Assembly (NCBI GenBank): GCA_964617645.1
Contig: CAZTYE010000009.1
Span: 1-64,000, forward strand
DNA: 64,000 nucleotides
Origin: JADJGC01 sp964617645
GTDB lineage: Bacteria; Zixibacteria; MSB-5A5; CAIYYT01
Direction: 5' to 3'
Both the position numbers and the translations under genes were made by a program. The notes below the pieces were generated by a model. The model ran no database searches, was not told the origin of the DNA, and was given only the letters and a program-made list of their open reading frames with translations. This document shows, piece by piece, positions 1 through 8,742 of this stretch; position 1 is the first letter of the stretch; the number at the start of each line of letters is the position of its first letter.

Positions 1-30
1 AACTGCAGAGCTGAGAACCGACTAAGCTGG

Positions 31-50
31 ATTCCGGCTTTCGCCGGAAT
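31..50. repeat. REP-like palindrome
   Basis: An 8-bp perfect inverted repeat (ATTCCGGC / GCCGGAAT) with a TTTC loop, followed by GACGG. The half-site GCCGGAATGACGGGGTGG recurs at about 612-629, so this is a dispersed palindromic repeat and not a gene. It lies downstream of the IS110 remnant read on the minus strand. Confidence 0.6.
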
Positions 51-170
51 GACGGTGTGGAGAATCTTCGATGAAAGAGACAACCCCCGTTCCACGCTGA
101 GAGTGTGGGACGAAACCCCTTGGTAAGGGGGAATTCGCAGCGGCGGAGACGCCTCTCCGAGAGCAGCGCT

Positions 171-214
171 GTCGGGTTTCGCGCTCGCTGCGCTCACTGG
201 GAACCCGACCTACG
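171..214. repeat. Intergenic inverted repeat, GTCGGGTTC family, copy 1
   Basis: Arms GTCGGGTT and AACCCGAC flank about 25 bp of G+C-rich sequence and are followed by CTACGG. The same arms, again followed by CTACG, occur at 5807-5864, so this is a dispersed repeat family. No coding role is seen. Confidence 0.5.
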
Positions 215-239
215 GAACTGCCCGACCATTCCTGACGCT

Positions 240-336
240 CCGTCGTACGGATCGTCACATGCCAGTTCTTCTTGTGAACATCGATTCCGACATAAACAGT
301 GCTGGAATCACTTCGCGCTTCATCGTAACTTCGCAT
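240..336 (-). pseudogene. IS110-family transposase, N-terminal remnant
   Basis: The minus-strand reading starts MRSYDEARSDSS and continues VYVGIDVHKKNWHVTIR, the characteristic start of the DEDD transposases of the IS110 family; the first catalytic Asp lies in GIDVHK. After about 30 residues the match stops and the frame runs into G+C-rich repeat DNA whose translation (ending HSGESRNPA) is typical of intergenic repeats and not of a transposase. IS110 enzymes are normally 300-400 residues, so only the extreme N-terminus survives. No IS ends or target duplication were found. Probably a decayed insertion; the rest of the element could lie outside the window or have been replaced by repeats. Confidence 0.55.
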
Positions 337-686
337 CTGAGCCTCCTGCTCGTTTGAGTTGATTGTTGGAGAGTCGTTTTCTTAACAATACATCCCGACC
401 GGCTGAGGCTCAATCTCTTGATAACATAGTTGCTCTCCCTGACAGCGAGAGGGGTGAACGGGCGTTCCGGGACTGTTGGAAACCGGCATTACGCCCCCAA
501 GGAGCGGCGGTCAGGAAAGGATTCCTGACCGCGCCGGTCATTCCGCCGCTGGCAAACAGATTCTTCGCTGCGCTCAGAATGACATGAATACGATTCTTCA
601 ACAGTCCCGTTCGCCGGAATGACGGGGTGGAAAACCATAGTTTAGAAGAGAGGCGCCAAGCGAGTTAGATCAAACAAATGGCTAAT
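337..686. other. Non-coding, repeat-containing stretch
   Basis: No supportable gene. It contains the small inverted-repeat element at 469-608 and a half-copy of the REP-like palindrome near 612. Frames open here only because they cross repeat DNA. Confidence 0.6.
469..608. mobile_element. MITE-like element, copy 1
   Basis: About 140 bp bounded by terminal inverted repeats GGGACTGTTGGA and TTCAACAGTCCC (11 of 12 match). The interior holds a strong hairpin (11-bp arms at 507-517 and 522-532) and a segment reading ATTCTTCGCTGCGCTCAGAATGACA, which also appears in altered form in copy 2. No reading frame encodes a transposase, so it would have to be moved in trans. No unambiguous target duplication was found. 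Confidence 0.6.
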
Positions 687-3011
687 CTACTTCTGCTTCT
701 CTTTGCAGAGCACCGATCGGAACGAATTGAAAACGAACTTCTCGGGCTTGTGCGGCAAATCGGAGATCATGAACTTCTGCGTCGGCTGATCAACGAATAA
801 TCGGGTTGTAGTGTGGTAGTCGTCGGTCATTAAGATCGTCAGCGGGATCGGCATTTGAAATTCGGGGCTTACGTTCTTGGTCGTGACAGTGACTTCGACT
901 TGCCAGCGGCCATCGGGCTGTTGGGTTACGATCGGGCGCCATTCGAACTCCGGTAGTTCCGTGCCATAGATCCATTGGTTGAAGAACCAGTCGAGGCGCT
1001 GACCGTAATGGGCTTCAGCGACTTTCTGGAAATCGGCGGTTGAGGCTTCGCGCCAGGCATAGGTGGTCAGGAAGTCGTCGAGCATCGCGCGGAATTTGCT
1101 GTCGTCGCGTTTGGCGAAATCGAACATCATCATGCGCAGCATGTACAGGACGTAGGCGCCTTTGCTGTACACCAAAGTGGTATAATCGGATGATTTCGAG
1201 GAGGCGAGCCGATAGCCCATCCAGATGGGACCGGCTTCATTGCCGACCTGATAGTCGCCTCGCCAGCCATCCGGCAGCAGCGCGCCCTTTTGAAAAACGT
1301 CGTCGCGCCACTGATCGAGAAGCTCGAAAAAACGCGTTCGTCGCGCGGGGTCATTCATGGACTTGCGCTGCACATACCAGCCGGCGAAGTACTCGGCGAA
1401 GGCTTCGGACAGCCACTGATCGTGGTAAGATTTCCAGCCGACGACATGACCCCACCACTGGTGCGCGACTTCATGGGCGCGAAAGGCGTCATCAAATCCA
1501 TTGGACAAACCTTCATCGAATGTCCGGTGCGCCAGATGGATCAAACCCGGCATCCCCTGTCCGTGTGCCGACGGAATCTCGGTGACGATCAGGCGCGGAA
1601 ACGGATAGGGGTGAACCTCGGCGGCGAACAAAGTTGTCGCCGCGCGAACATCGTCGACGACCGATTTCATCATTCCGGCCGTGCTGGGCCGGTGCGCGCC
1701 GCTGCGGTAGACCGCCAGCGGGATGCGGTTCATGATGGTGCTGGTGTCGATCGTAAAGCCGCCCAGATTATAGGACACCATGGAGACGCGGTAGTCGCTC
1801 AGATCCCATTCCGTGACCAGAAATTCGCCTTCGGTTTTTGTCGAAATCGGATCGCCGACGGCGACAAAATCGAGGTGTTTGGGGCTGGTGAATTTGAGCC
1901 GAAAACGACAACGCTTGAGATAGCCGTAGCGCGGATGCCAGGTAGTCGAGGAAACGAGCACTTGTGTGCCCCAAGGCGTCGATTCCAACATGCCTTCGGA
2001 AGAGTAGTGAAAGCGCAACAGCTCGGGTTCGCTCTTGGCCAGCGGTTGCCTGAGAAAGACCGTGATGGCGCTCTCTTCGTCATCCTTGAGCCAGAACAGC
2101 GAGTCGCCGCGGCTGTCTTCGATGCGCATCGATTTGTGATCGATGTCATGGAAAAGAGAAAAAGTGATAGCGCTCAAGCTGTCGATTTCGGACTCGAAGG
2201 CAAGTTCGACATTGAGGTCGCATTTCGAATTGGGCCAGATCTTGCAGTCGATGCGGTAGTCGAGGCTGTCGATGAGGTCCTTGTTTTCATACGCCGGGCC
2301 CCAAGGCGATTCCGAGTACTGGTGGGGAGCATGCCAACTACCGACAACATCGGGATAGGCGCCGCTCCCGGGATTGGCGGCGCGCAGCAGCAGAATTTCT
2401 TCGACTTCCTTGTCATCGACAATGAGAATCGCGTGCCCGCACGGCGTCTGAAATCGCGCGACGAACCGGCCCGGCAATTGCGGTTGGAGCAGGTCGGGGA
2501 GCAAGATCGCCGCCGGTGAGGTTTGTAAGTCACTGCGGACATTTTTGAGCAGGCCGGTCAGCAGTCGCGCCTGACCGCGGATTTCCGGCTGAGCGACGGG
2601 CTGCGCCCGACCGCCAATTTCCTCGAAGGTTGAATCGGTGAAGAGAAACGAGACTTCTTTGATTTCCCAGTCGGCGAGCGAATCGCTGCAGTGGCGATAG
2701 AACATATGCCGTTCGGCGGAGTTGGGAGGAGTGATTCGAAGTCGCGCTTTGCCCAAAAACACGCCGCCGCAAACTTTGCCGGCTACCGGTTGCGCGAAAC
2801 TGACCGTGCCTTCGCCGAGCGTGAAGCGCACGCCGGCGCGTTCGATAGTCAGATTCGAGGTGGAGTATTGTTTGGTAAAGTCGATCCGAAGATCATCAAG
2901 GCTGTCGGCAATCGCAGCCAACTCGACGCCGAATACCGGCGCCGGCCCGCAAAGCGCGGCAATTGTGAGACATAAGAGGCTGCCGAAAATGCGCCGCCGG
3001 AACACGGCCAT
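687..3011 (-). CDS. Exported M1-family (gluzincin) aminopeptidase-like protein
   Basis: A 774-residue zinc metallopeptidase of the M1 superfamily. The zinc site is plain: HEVAH at about residues 513-517, followed 18 residues later by the third ligand in WLSEAFAEY (Glu about 536). The region before it is a long beta-rich segment, as in M1 N-terminal domains. The start MAVFRRRIFGSLLCL gives a signal peptide ending near PVFGVE, so it should act in the periplasm or at the surface. An upstream in-frame ATG at 3083 would overlap the STAS gene and put a charged stretch before the signal peptide, so 3011 is preferred, although its GGAGG lies unusually close to the ATG. It is the second gene after the STAS gene, 40 bp apart, and probably shares its promoter. 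No GxMEN motif is obvious, so aminopeptidase specificity is uncertain. Confidence 0.8.
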   Translation of the reverse strand: MAVFRRRIFGSLLCLTIAALCGPAPVFGVELAAIADSLDDLRIDFTKQYSTSNLTIERAGVRFTLGEGTVSFAQPVAGKVCGGVFLGKARLRITPPNSAERHMFYRHCSDSLADWEIKEVSFLFTDSTFEEIGGRAQPVAQPEIRGQARLLTGLLKNVRSDLQTSPAAILLPDLLQPQLPGRFVARFQTPCGHAILIVDDKEVEEILLLRAANPGSGAYPDVVGSWHAPHQYSESPWGPAYENKDLIDSLDYRIDCKIWPNSKCDLNVELAFESEIDSLSAITFSLFHDIDHKSMRIEDSRGDSLFWLKDDEESAITVFLRQPLAKSEPELLRFHYSSEGMLESTPWGTQVLVSSTTWHPRYGYLKRCRFRLKFTSPKHLDFVAVGDPISTKTEGEFLVTEWDLSDYRVSMVSYNLGGFTIDTSTIMNRIPLAVYRSGAHRPSTAGMMKSVVDDVRAATTLFAAEVHPYPFPRLIVTEIPSAHGQGMPGLIHLAHRTFDEGLSNGFDDAFRAHEVAHQWWGHVVGWKSYHDQWLSEAFAEYFAGWYVQRKSMNDPARRTRFFELLDQWRDDVFQKGALLPDGWRGDYQVGNEAGPIWMGYRLASSKSSDYTTLVYSKGAYVLYMLRMMMFDFAKRDDSKFRAMLDDFLTTYAWREASTADFQKVAEAHYGQRLDWFFNQWIYGTELPEFEWRPIVTQQPDGRWQVEVTVTTKNVSPEFQMPIPLTILMTDDYHTTTRLFVDQPTQKFMISDLPHKPEKFVFNSFRSVLCKEKQK

Positions 3012-3051
3012 CCTCCAACAAAGGGCGCGACGGGGGACGGGTTCGAAGCGG

Positions 3052-3396
3052 CTACTTGTTGGCGGCCGCCGCGACCGCCTCATCGAGAGAATCGTGCACC
3101 GAGAACACTTCGGTCAGACGCGAAATCACCATGATGCGTTCAATCTTGTCGGTCAGATTCGCCAGGCGCAGTTCGCCGCCGGCGTCTTTGAATTTTTTGT
3201 AGTGGTGGATCAGGATCGACAGACCGGACGAGTTGATCCACTCGCACTGCTGCAAGTTGACGATGGCGCTTTTCTTGCCCTGTGCGAGCAACGAGTAGAG
3301 CTTTTCGTCAAGTTCACCCGTATCCGGACCACCCATCATCTTGCCCGACACCGCCACAATGCTGATGCCGCTCTTTTCGGTAACTGCTACTTTCAT
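3052..3396 (-). CDS. STAS-domain anti-sigma factor antagonist
   Basis: A 114-residue single STAS domain, the size of SpoIIAA-type anti-anti-sigma factors. The phosphorylatable serine motif is visible as INSSGLSIL near residue 57, followed by the usual helix (LIHHYKKFKDAGGELRLANL) and a second strand-helix ending in a short Ala-rich tail. Such proteins are controlled by phosphorylation by an HPK-like anti-sigma kinase; no such kinase or cognate sigma factor is nearby. The ATG has a good Shine-Dalgarno (GGAGG, 6 nt away) and a consensus promoter lies about 90 bp upstream. The exported M1 peptidase follows in the same direction and is probably co-transcribed. Confidence 0.88.
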   Translation of the reverse strand: MKVAVTEKSGISIVAVSGKMMGGPDTGELDEKLYSLLAQGKKSAIVNLQQCEWINSSGLSILIHHYKKFKDAGGELRLANLTDKIERIMVISRLTEVFSVHDSLDEAVAAAANK

Positions 3397-3484
3397 TAAT
3401 CCTCCGCTATCGTCAACTCAGATATGTGCTTACGAAACGGCCAGGCGCAACCGTCACGCGCTACGTGTCTGGCCGCAAATTATC

Positions 3485-3513
3485 AATATACCAAACCGCG
3501 AGCTTGCGGTCAA
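3485..3513 (-). promoter_or_regulatory. Sigma70-type promoter for STAS-peptidase pair
   Basis: Read on the minus strand: -35 TTGACC, exactly 17 bp, -10 TATATT. Predicted start near 3478 gives an 80-nt leader to the ATG at 3396. Confidence 0.6.
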
Positions 3514-3540
3514 TCACTTTGCCGTTGTCTCCGGCGAACA

Positions 3541-3569
3541 TTGCGCCAAGCGAGACCGCGCATTATCTT
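3541..3569 (+). promoter_or_regulatory. Putative promoter for UPF0173 hydrolase
   Basis: -35 TTGCGC, 17 bp, -10 TATCTT; predicted start near 3576, 25 nt before the ATG. It lies back to back with the divergent promoter at 3485-3513. Confidence 0.5.
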
Positions 3570-3600
3570 GTGGCGCAGAACAAGAAGTCGAGGCTGAAAT

Positions 3601-4281
3601 ATGGTCACACTGAAATTTCACGGACATTCCTGCTGGGAAATCGCCAGCAACGGTCACCAGTTGATAATTGACCCGTTTCTGTCGGGGAATCCGGTGGCCA
3701 AGGCTAAACCGGAAGAGATCAAAGTTCAGTGGGTAGTTGTTTCGCACGGACATGGCGATCATTGGGGCGACACTCCGGCAATTGCCAAGAAAAACGATGC
3801 AACGGTCATTGCGAACTTCGAGTTGTGCCAGTACGCCGGAAAGCAGGGATTGAAGGCGCATCCGCTGCACATCGGCGGGGCCGCCAAGTTTCCGTTCGGC
3901 ACGCTCAAGCTGACGATTGCGCATCATGGCTCAAGTTTGTTGGAGGCCGACGATTACGGCGGCAACCCGGCGGGGATTCTGATGCAGATCGGCGGGAAGA
4001 CGATCTACCACGCCGGCGACACCGGTTTGTTTCTCGACATGAAACTGATTGGCGAGATGAATCCGATTGACCTCGCGCTGTTGCCGATCGGCGATAATTT
4101 CACGATGGGGCCGGCGGATGCCGCCAAGGCGGTGGAGTTCTTGCGCCCCAAGAAGGTTGTGCCGATGCACTACAACACTTTCGAAATGATCAAACAAGAC
4201 CCCGGCGAGTTTGCGAAGCTGGTGCGGGCGCAAGGATTCGAATGCCAGATTGTGCAGCCGGGCGAGACGATTTCGATCTAA
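3601..4281 (+). CDS. UPF0173-type metal-dependent hydrolase
   Basis: A 226-residue metallo-beta-lactamase-fold protein. The metal motif HxHxDH reads SHGHGDHWGD (about residues 49-58), with further ligands in IAHHGSS, YHAGDTGLF (Asp) and PMHYNTF (His). Length and motif order match the UPF0173 family, whose physiological substrate is not established. No signal peptide, so cytosolic. The ATG has GAGG 8 nt upstream. It is flanked by the divergent STAS gene and, 90 bp downstream, by the MFS gene, which has its own promoter. Confidence 0.88.
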   Translation: MVTLKFHGHSCWEIASNGHQLIIDPFLSGNPVAKAKPEEIKVQWVVVSHGHGDHWGDTPAIAKKNDATVIANFELCQYAGKQGLKAHPLHIGGAAKFPFGTLKLTIAHHGSSLLEADDYGGNPAGILMQIGGKTIYHAGDTGLFLDMKLIGEMNPIDLALLPIGDNFTMGPADAAKAVEFLRPKKVVPMHYNTFEMIKQDPGEFAKLVRAQGFECQIVQPGETISI

Positions 4282-4327
4282 CATGCACTCCCGTCGCTGA
4301 TCGCAGGCTGTGTTCTTCGTCGATACG

Positions 4328-4356
4328 TTGACTTCGCGCTGAAAATCCTCTATCAT
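4328..4356 (+). promoter_or_regulatory. Sigma70-type promoter for MFS transporter
   Basis: -35 TTGACT, exactly 17 bp, -10 TATCAT. Predicted start about 4363, just upstream of the GGAG and TTG start codon. Confidence 0.62.
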
Positions 4357-4374
4357 CGAAGCGGAGCTACTGTC

Positions 4375-5697
4375 TTGCGATCACCCGAAGCAACATCGAT
4401 TGAGGCCACAGCCACAGCGGCGACGCCGCAGTGGCGGGTGACGCTGCGCGCATTTCGACATCGCAACTACCGTCTCTATTTCTTCGGGCAGGCGATCTCG
4501 ATTACCGGCACCTGGATGCAGTCAATCGCGCTCAATTGGCTGATCTACCGTCTGACAAACTCGCCGTTCATGTTGGGGTTGGTGGGGTTCGTGCTCTACG
4601 CGCCGAATTTCTTTTTGGCGCCGATTGCCGGGGTGTTTGCCGACCGCGCCAGTCGCTTTAAGATGTTTCTCAGTACGCAGGCGCTGGCGATGGTTCAGGC
4701 GCTGACGCTCGCGACGCTGGTGCTCACCGACACGATTACCGTGCCGCTGGTGATTGCCCTGAGCGCGGTGCAGGGGATTATTAATTCATTTGATTTTCCG
4801 TCGCGACAATCGTTAGTGATTCAATTGGTCGACGACAAGGCCGACTTGTCGAACGCCATCGCGCTGAATTCCTCAATGGTCAATCTGGCGCGGATGCTGG
4901 GTCCGGCGTTTGCGGGCTTAGTGATTGCCGCCATCGGCGAGGGTCTGTGTTTCCTCATCAACGGCCTCAGCTACATCGCCGTAATTAGCTGCCTGCTGGC
5001 GATGCGGCTGCGGCCGCAGGAAGGGCACAGCCGCGAGACAAAAATCTGGAGCGGTTTTCGGGCCGGAATCGATTATGTGCGCCGATCGCCGGCCATTGCC
5101 GCAGTGCTGATCTTGCTGGCGTTTGTCAGCATAGTGGGGATGCCGTACGCGGCGATCATGCCGGTGTTCGCCCGGGATGTAATCGGCGGCGATTCGCGGA
5201 CGCTCGGGTTTCTAATGGGCATGACCGGATTGGGCGCGATCTGCGCGGCGATTATTCTGGCATCGCGGCGCAAGGTGATCGGATTGGAGAAGATACTGGC
5301 GACAGCCTCGACCTGTCTCGGGGCGGGATTGATTTTGCTCTCGCTGCAGCGACACTTCTTCACGGCGTTGCCGTTCATGTTCCTGATCGGGATCGGGATG
5401 ATTTCGCAGATTGCGGTGAGCAATACGTTGGTGCAAACGCTGGTCGATGAAGATATGCGCGGGCGGGTGATCAGTCTGTATGTTGCCTGCTTTGTCGGCA
5501 TGTTGCCGTTCGGGAACTTGCTGATTGGATCATTGGCGTCGGGGTTCGGCGCCCCGACGGCGCTGGCGATTTGCGGCGCGCTTTGTTTGTTGGCGTCGGT
5601 GAGCTTCTGGTCGTATCTTCGGCGGTGGCAGAAAGTGGCGCATCCGATTTTGCAGAAGCGCTCAGATGAAAATCTCGTCGGGAGCGTCGGGCAGTAG
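4375..5697 (+). CDS. MFS transporter (MFS_3 / EntS-like)
   Basis: A 440-residue polytopic inner-membrane protein with about 12 hydrophobic segments. The N-terminal AFRHRNYRLYFFGQAISITGTWMQSIALNWLIYRLT and the loop-2/3 motif GVFADRASRFKMF are typical of the MFS_3 group that includes the enterobactin exporter EntS and macrolide exporters. Substrate cannot be read from sequence. No ATG is available before the first membrane segment; the TTG at 4375 follows GGAG by 9 nt and a clear promoter, so it is the likely start. The C-terminus is a short hydrophilic tail. It stands alone; the next gene is 226 bp away across repeat DNA. Confidence 0.88.
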   Translation: MRSPEATSIEATATAATPQWRVTLRAFRHRNYRLYFFGQAISITGTWMQSIALNWLIYRLTNSPFMLGLVGFVLYAPNFFLAPIAGVFADRASRFKMFLSTQALAMVQALTLATLVLTDTITVPLVIALSAVQGIINSFDFPSRQSLVIQLVDDKADLSNAIALNSSMVNLARMLGPAFAGLVIAAIGEGLCFLINGLSYIAVISCLLAMRLRPQEGHSRETKIWSGFRAGIDYVRRSPAIAAVLILLAFVSIVGMPYAAIMPVFARDVIGGDSRTLGFLMGMTGLGAICAAIILASRRKVIGLEKILATASTCLGAGLILLSLQRHFFTALPFMFLIGIGMISQIAVSNTLVQTLVDEDMRGRVISLYVACFVGMLPFGNLLIGSLASGFGAPTALAICGALCLLASVSFWSYLRRWQKVAHPILQKRSDENLVGSVGQ

Positions 5698-5755
5698 GAC
5701 GATGTCGGGTAGGGTGTCGGTGAGCGCAGGGAGCGTTCGCGTTGTTTCGAAAGTT

Positions 5756-5775
5756 GGGCACGGCACGCCGTGCCC
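5756..5775. repeat. G+C-rich hairpin
   Basis: Arms GGGCACGGC / GCCGTGCCC with an AC loop, followed by CTACG. It sits 60 bp after the MFS stop. There is no T-run, so it is more likely a dispersed repeat than an intrinsic terminator. Confidence 0.4.
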
Positions 5776-5806
5776 CTACGCGGGAGTAGCGGTGTCACTC
5801 AATCGT

Positions 5807-5864
5807 GTCGGGTTCGATGTCGCCGCGCGCCGGCGGCGCGCTGCTCCTGCGAACCCGACCTACG
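5807..5864. repeat. Intergenic inverted repeat, GTCGGGTTC family, copy 2
   Basis: Arms GTCGGGTTCG and CGAACCCGAC enclose about 35 bp of very G+C-rich sequence and are followed by CTACG. A third partial unit (CGAATCCGACCTACAG) follows at about 5874. Same family as 171-214. The whole 5698-5923 gap appears to be repeat DNA. Confidence 0.5.
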
Positions 5865-5923
5865 AGGAGACTGCGAATCCGACCTACAGAGGTTGACAGC
5901 GAAAGCGACCCACGGGAAATGGA

Positions 5924-7174
5924 ATGAATAGCGGCGTCATTCGAAACATCGGCCAATTAGTAACAGCGCGATCGGGCGGCAATCGTCCGGTTAGGGGAGC
6001 GGCGCAGGGCGATTTGGAGTGCATCGCGAATGCGGCGGTGTTTTTTGCCGACGGCAAGATCGTCGCCTATGGCGTGGAGCCGGATGTCCTGAGTGGTGTC
6101 AAAGCCAAGTTCGAAGTAGAATTCGACGCGCAGGGCGGTTTGGTGACGCCGGGGCTGGTCGATCCGCACACGCATCCGATATTCGCGGCGACGCGCGAGG
6201 ATGAATTTTATCTGCGCAACGCCGGCAAATCATATATGGAAATCGCGGCGGCCGGCGGCGGCATTCGCAATTCAGCGCGCAAACTTCGCGCCGCCGAGAG
6301 CGCACACTTGGTCGCGAACGCCAAGCGTTATCTTCAGCGAATGTTGCGGTCGGGGACGACGACAATCGAGGCGAAGAGCGGTTATGGGTTGTCGCTCGAG
6401 TCGGAACTTAAGTCACTGGAAGTGATCGCCCGGTTGAATCGCGAGCAGCCGATTGAACTCGTGCCGACGTTTTTGGGAGCGCATGAATTTCCGGACGAAT
6501 ATCGCGAGAACCGGCCTGGGTATGTTGATCTGCTGGTGAACGAGATGATCCCGGAGGTCGCGCGGCGAAAGCTGGCCGAGTACTGCGACATTTTCACGGA
6601 AGCCGGTGTATTCGATATCGAGCAATCGCGGCGAATCATGCAGGCGGCGAAGGATCACGGACTCAAATTGAAATTTCATGCCGAAGAGTTGAAGCCGATC
6701 GGCGGCGCTGAATTGGCGGCGGAGCTGGGCGCCGTGAGCGCGGATCATTTGGTGTATATCACCGATAGCGGGATCGCCAAGATGGCGGCGGCCGGGACGA
6801 TCGCGGTGCTGTTGCCGGCGACGACGTTTTTCCTCGGGCACAAAGAGTATGCGCCGGCGCGCAAGATGATCGGCGCCGGTGTGCCGGTCGCATTGGCGAC
6901 GGACTTTAATCCGGGTTCCTCGTGCACGACCTCACTGGGGGCGGCGATGACAGTGGCCGCGATTCAGCTTAAGATGACGCCGGAGGAAATTCTCAACGCC
7001 GTCACGGTCAACTCGGCGGCGGCGCTTGACCGACTCGACCGAATCGGTTCGGTCGAGAATGGCAAGCAAGCGGATCTCGTCGTTTGGGAGTGCGAAAACT
7101 ATCGCCAGTTGCCGTACTTGTTTGCACAGAACCCGGTTAAGGCCGTCTTCAAACGGGGTGAGCGAGTTGTATGA
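5924..7174 (+). CDS. hutI: Imidazolonepropionase
   Basis: A 416-residue amidohydrolase that opens 4-imidazolone-5-propionate to N-formimino-glutamate in histidine degradation. Family markers are all present: VDPHTHPIFAATREDEF (metal His pair), GGGIRNSARKLR, TIEAKSGYGL, FHAEELKP (metal His) and ATDFNPGSS (metal Asp). Full length, no signal peptide, cytosolic. The Shine-Dalgarno is weak (GGGAAATGG region) but no better start exists. No other hut gene (hutH, hutU, hutG or hutF) is in the window, so the pathway must be completed elsewhere. Its stop overlaps the next ATG by ATGA, coupling it to the lptE-like gene. Confidence 0.93.
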   Translation: MNSGVIRNIGQLVTARSGGNRPVRGAAQGDLECIANAAVFFADGKIVAYGVEPDVLSGVKAKFEVEFDAQGGLVTPGLVDPHTHPIFAATREDEFYLRNAGKSYMEIAAAGGGIRNSARKLRAAESAHLVANAKRYLQRMLRSGTTTIEAKSGYGLSLESELKSLEVIARLNREQPIELVPTFLGAHEFPDEYRENRPGYVDLLVNEMIPEVARRKLAEYCDIFTEAGVFDIEQSRRIMQAAKDHGLKLKFHAEELKPIGGAELAAELGAVSADHLVYITDSGIAKMAAAGTIAVLLPATTFFLGHKEYAPARKMIGAGVPVALATDFNPGSSCTTSLGAAMTVAAIQLKMTPEEILNAVTVNSAAALDRLDRIGSVENGKQADLVVWECENYRQLPYLFAQNPVKAVFKRGERVV

Positions 7175-7665
7175 AATCGCTGGTGATCATCCTCTGTCTG
7201 ATCGCTGTGCTGACAGCCGGGTGCGGCGTGTATTCGTTTTCGAGTTCAGCGCTGGGCGGTGTCAAAACGATTGCCGTGCCGCAATTCGACAACAAATCGC
7301 TGCAGCCCGGAATACAAGAAGACCTTACGCGCGAGCTGATCAACTTGTACATTCAGGATAATACGCTCAAGATTGTCGGCGTTGCCGATGCCGACGCCGT
7401 GCTGCGCGGCGAGGTGACCAAATACGAGAACAGTTACTACACGTATACCAGAGGCGACGAAGTCGATAATGTCGAGGAGTTCAAGGTCAGCATTTGGATT
7501 AACTTCGTGCTGGAGCGCAAGGGCGGCAAGGTTCTGCTGGAGCGCGACAACGTCCTCGGCTGGGGCACCTACAAACGCGTCGGTGAGACCGATCAGGACG
7601 GTCAGCGCGAAGCGATTGCCAAGCTGGTGCGCGATATCGTCGACGAAACGACAAAAAGCTGGTAG
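7171..7665 (+). CDS. lptE: LptE-like outer-membrane lipoprotein
   Basis: A 164-residue lipoprotein with a signal peptide and lipobox LTAG-C18. The fold pattern (KTIAVPQFDNKSLQPGIQEDLTRELINLYIQDNTLKIV... followed by VLRGEVTKYEN) is that of LptE, which plugs the LptD barrel for lipopolysaccharide insertion. It continues with a long strand-rich section and a C-terminal amphipathic helix (DGQREAIAKLVRDIVDETT). The ATG overlaps the hutI stop, so translation is coupled; this pairing with hutI looks accidental functionally. No lptD is in the window. Confidence 0.75.
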   Translation: MKSLVIILCLIAVLTAGCGVYSFSSSALGGVKTIAVPQFDNKSLQPGIQEDLTRELINLYIQDNTLKIVGVADADAVLRGEVTKYENSYYTYTRGDEVDNVEEFKVSIWINFVLERKGGKVLLERDNVLGWGTYKRVGETDQDGQREAIAKLVRDIVDETTKSW

Positions 7666-7669
7666 GAAC

Positions 7670-7699
7670 TTATCGCGACTTGTCGAATTATCATATAGT
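7670..7699 (+). promoter_or_regulatory. Possible promoter for PorV-like gene
   Basis: -35 TTATCG, 18 bp, -10 TATAGT, starting just after the lptE stop. Weaker than the other promoters listed. Confidence 0.35.
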
Positions 7700-7749
7700 A
7701 TCAGATGTGAGTTGTTGCGAAAGACTTCAATCCGGAAGGTAATCTGAGA

Positions 7750-8742
7750 ATGAAATTGCGCGTCTTGATGACCAGTAGCCTCGTTCTGCTCCTTATGGCT
7801 AGTGCCTTTGCGGGCAAGAGCAAGGTGGGAACGACGGCCTATCCGTTCTTGAAAATCGGCATTGGCGCCCGGGCGTTGAGTATGGGCGGCGCGTTTGCCG
7901 GTTTGGCGAACGATGAATCGGCAGTGTACTACAACCCCGCCGGACTTGTCGCGATGCAGCAGCGCAGCCTTGCTGGATCGTACATGAATTATATCGCAGA
8001 CATTCAGGCCGGCAGCTTTACGTTTGTTTCACCGCGCGGCGTCACGGCGGCCGCCGACCTGCCGCTGGATGACAATGGCAATCCGGTTCCGACCGATGCG
8101 CAAGCCGCCTTTGCAGTGAACATCAACTATCTGAATTATGGCGACTTCGACGCCACCGACAACACCGGCGAAGTGATCGACCAGTTTGGCGGCTCGGATC
8201 TGGCGTTTACGATTAGCTATGCGCGCAAAGTCGGACCGCAGTTGGCGCTCGGCGCGAATGCTAAGTTTATCTATCAGAAGATCGATGAGTTCGATTCGCA
8301 GGGACTGGCGGCCGATCTGGGTCTGCTTTATCGCCTGCAAGATGGCCGTACGAATTTCGGTGTGTCGGCCTCCAATCTCGGCGTGCAGCTCAATGGTTTG
8401 TCCGAGGACCACAAGGACCCACTTCCGATCATCCTGCGGGCGGGTTTGTCGCATCGCTTGCGCGAGATTCCGCTGAGTGTGTCCGGCGAACTGGCCCTGC
8501 CCACGGACAATGACGTGTTTGGCGCCGTCGGCCTTGAGTTTCATCCGAATGCGCCGGTAGCGCTGCGCGCGGGGTACAGCTCGTTCGGGAGCAACTACAA
8601 GACGAATGGCGACAAGGACAACACCGCCGGATTCGCATTTGGCGTCGGGTTCATATTCAATCAAATTCGCGTCGACTATGCTTTCCTGCCGTATGCCGAT
8701 TTGGGATCGTTGCACCGCGCGAATCTGAGTTATCGGTGGTAG
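7750..8742 (+). CDS. PorV/PorQ-family outer-membrane protein
   Basis: A 330-residue exported protein with signal peptide (MKLRVLMTSSLVLLLMASAFA). The start of the mature chain, TTAYPFLKIGIGARALSMGGAFAGLANDESAVYYNPAGL, is the signature of the PorV/PorQ (UPF0164) branch of FadL-like barrels. The rest is alternating strands and ends in an aromatic residue (NLSYRW), as outer-membrane barrels do. PorV is the shuttle of the type IX secretion system; related proteins occur widely in FCB bacteria without proven secretion roles. It fits with the FlgD-like C-terminal module on the subtilisin at 16678. GGAAGG precedes the ATG by about 9 nt. The next gene overlaps its end. Confidence 0.8.
   Translation: MKLRVLMTSSLVLLLMASAFAGKSKVGTTAYPFLKIGIGARALSMGGAFAGLANDESAVYYNPAGLVAMQQRSLAGSYMNYIADIQAGSFTFVSPRGVTAAADLPLDDNGNPVPTDAQAAFAVNINYLNYGDFDATDNTGEVIDQFGGSDLAFTISYARKVGPQLALGANAKFIYQKIDEFDSQGLAADLGLLYRLQDGRTNFGVSASNLGVQLNGLSEDHKDPLPIILRAGLSHRLREIPLSVSGELALPTDNDVFGAVGLEFHPNAPVALRAGYSSFGSNYKTNGDKDNTAGFAFGVGFIFNQIRVDYAFLPYADLGSLHRANLSYRW

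Noticed and set aside
410..601. Short open frame at 410-601 (minus) as a small protein
   Set aside because: Its translation (ILSAAKNLF) is the usual artefact of dispersed repeats and lies inside the MITE-like element.
1290..2519. Long open frame antisense to the M1 peptidase (409 codons)
   Set aside because: It is the mirror of a well-supported gene in G+C-rich DNA, has no recognisable family and no start signals.
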